Source: JBBRHH01 sp038222915
GTDB taxonomy: Bacteria > Planctomycetota > Phycisphaerae > Tepidisphaerales > Tepidisphaeraceae
Direction of reading: 5' to 3'
Assembly: GCA_038222915.1 (NCBI GenBank)
Contig: JBBRHH010000387.1
Location: 1-6,179, forward strand
Length of the DNA: 6,179 bases
This document shows positions 5,957 to 6,179 of this stretch, in pieces; position 1 is the first letter of the stretch, and each line of letters begins with the position of its first letter. The notes below the pieces were generated by a model, which was given only the letters and a program-made list of their open reading frames with translations, had not been told where the DNA came from and searched no databases. The translations under genes were made by a program, and so were the position numbers.

Positions 5957-5970
5957 GCGTGAGATCACGC
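5957..5970. promoter_or_regulatory. Dyad-symmetric site 2 (GCGTGA-GA-TCACGC)
   Basis: Two perfect 6-bp arms flank a 2-bp centre. The core GTGAGATCACG equals that of site 1 minus one central C. As with site 1, the short centre favours a DNA-binding interpretation over an RNA hairpin. The cognate protein is unknown. Confidence 0.35.
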
Positions 5971-6075
5971 CGCCAAACCATTCCACGCCCATCCTCAAAA
6001 TCCGCGTTCAATCTCTCCGAACAAATTCCACAACTCCTATTGACAAAGTAACCGCTCAGTCCATTTCCTGATAAA

Positions 6076-6179
6076 TCACGCAACCGGCGGCGCGTCGCGT
6101 CGCTCGCGTTTTGCGGTGATGGCGGCCGTGAGGTAATCCAGCACATTCCCGCCACGCAGTTCCACCGTCTTCATCACGC
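6076..6179 (-). CDS. C-terminal end of a possible IS66-like transposase (partial, start outside window)
   Basis: From the right edge, a minus-strand frame encodes 33 residues, including KTVELRGGNVLDYLTAAITA and ending DAPPVA, then a TGA at 6076-6078. The pattern of a polar helix, a G-[GR]-N-V-L-[DE]-[YF]-L motif and a short Ala/Pro-rich tail resembles, from memory, the extreme C-terminus of IS66-type DDE transposases in planctomycetes. The catalytic residues lie outside the window, so this is a weak family call. A competing frame through the same DNA (6155-5874) has no such pattern. Confidence 0.42.
   Translation of the reverse strand, partial: VMKTVELRGGNVLDYLTAAITAKRERRDAPPVA

Larger units (their letters stand above)
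5780..6075. other. Gene-free stretch between the 564-residue gene and the right-edge gene
   Basis: No coding region is supported here. A 93-codon minus-strand frame crosses the stretch (6155-5874), but it overlaps the more protein-like frame at the right edge, has no ribosome binding site and has an unremarkable Arg-rich composition. The notable contents are two related dyads at 5890-5906 and 5957-5970. The stretch may include the flank or end of a mobile element carrying the right-edge gene, but no terminal inverted repeat was identified. Confidence 0.45.

Noticed and set aside
5874..6155. 93-codon minus-strand frame at the right edge
   Set aside because: It overlaps a more protein-like frame that ends at 6076, lacks a Shine-Dalgarno and shows no motif or hydrophobic pattern.

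Overview
The window looks like chromosomal DNA from a fairly GC-rich bacterium, most likely a Planctomycetota member. This placement rests on two things recalled from memory and not searched: the 564-residue secreted protein has the helical-repeat plus C-terminal beta-domain layout I associate with planctomycete genomes, and a transposase remnant resembles planctomycete transposase N-termini.

Left part (1-2953). The tail of an unidentified plus-strand gene converges on a minus-strand cluster. Read in its own direction, that cluster is a soluble sensor histidine kinase with two PAS domains (2840-1248), a stand-alone receiver-domain response regulator (1251-847, 4-bp ATGA overlap with the kinase) and a predicted six-helix membrane protein of unknown function (840-94, 6 bp further on). 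The spacing suggests one transcript. The receiver protein has no output domain, so it probably acts through protein contacts. A 40-codon lipoprotein-like reading frame (2954-3076) starts divergently, 113 bp from the kinase start.

Middle (3077-4030). This stretch has no intact gene I can defend. It holds the decayed 5' end of a transposase gene (3361 to about 3635) with a good ribosome binding site. A 47-bp tract of 7-bp repeats interrupts it, and removing that tract on paper restores one continuous reading frame. The recognisable transposase sequence stops next to a perfect 19-bp tandem duplication. A G-rich stretch with six G-runs (3880-3929), matching the G-quadruplex sequence rule, follows.

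Right part (4031-6179). A minus-strand gene encodes a large exported protein: signal peptide, Pro/Thr-rich linker, alpha-helical repeat region and what looks like two tandem copies of a small beta domain. It has a strong Shine-Dalgarno inside a short hairpin and a plausible promoter directly upstream. Beyond it lie two related dyad-symmetric sites and, at the window edge, the C-terminal end of a minus-strand gene that may be an IS66-like transposase.

No complete novel system is evident. The best leads are the repeat-interrupted transposase, the kinase/receiver/membrane-protein operon, the paired dyads and the duplicated C-terminal domain.
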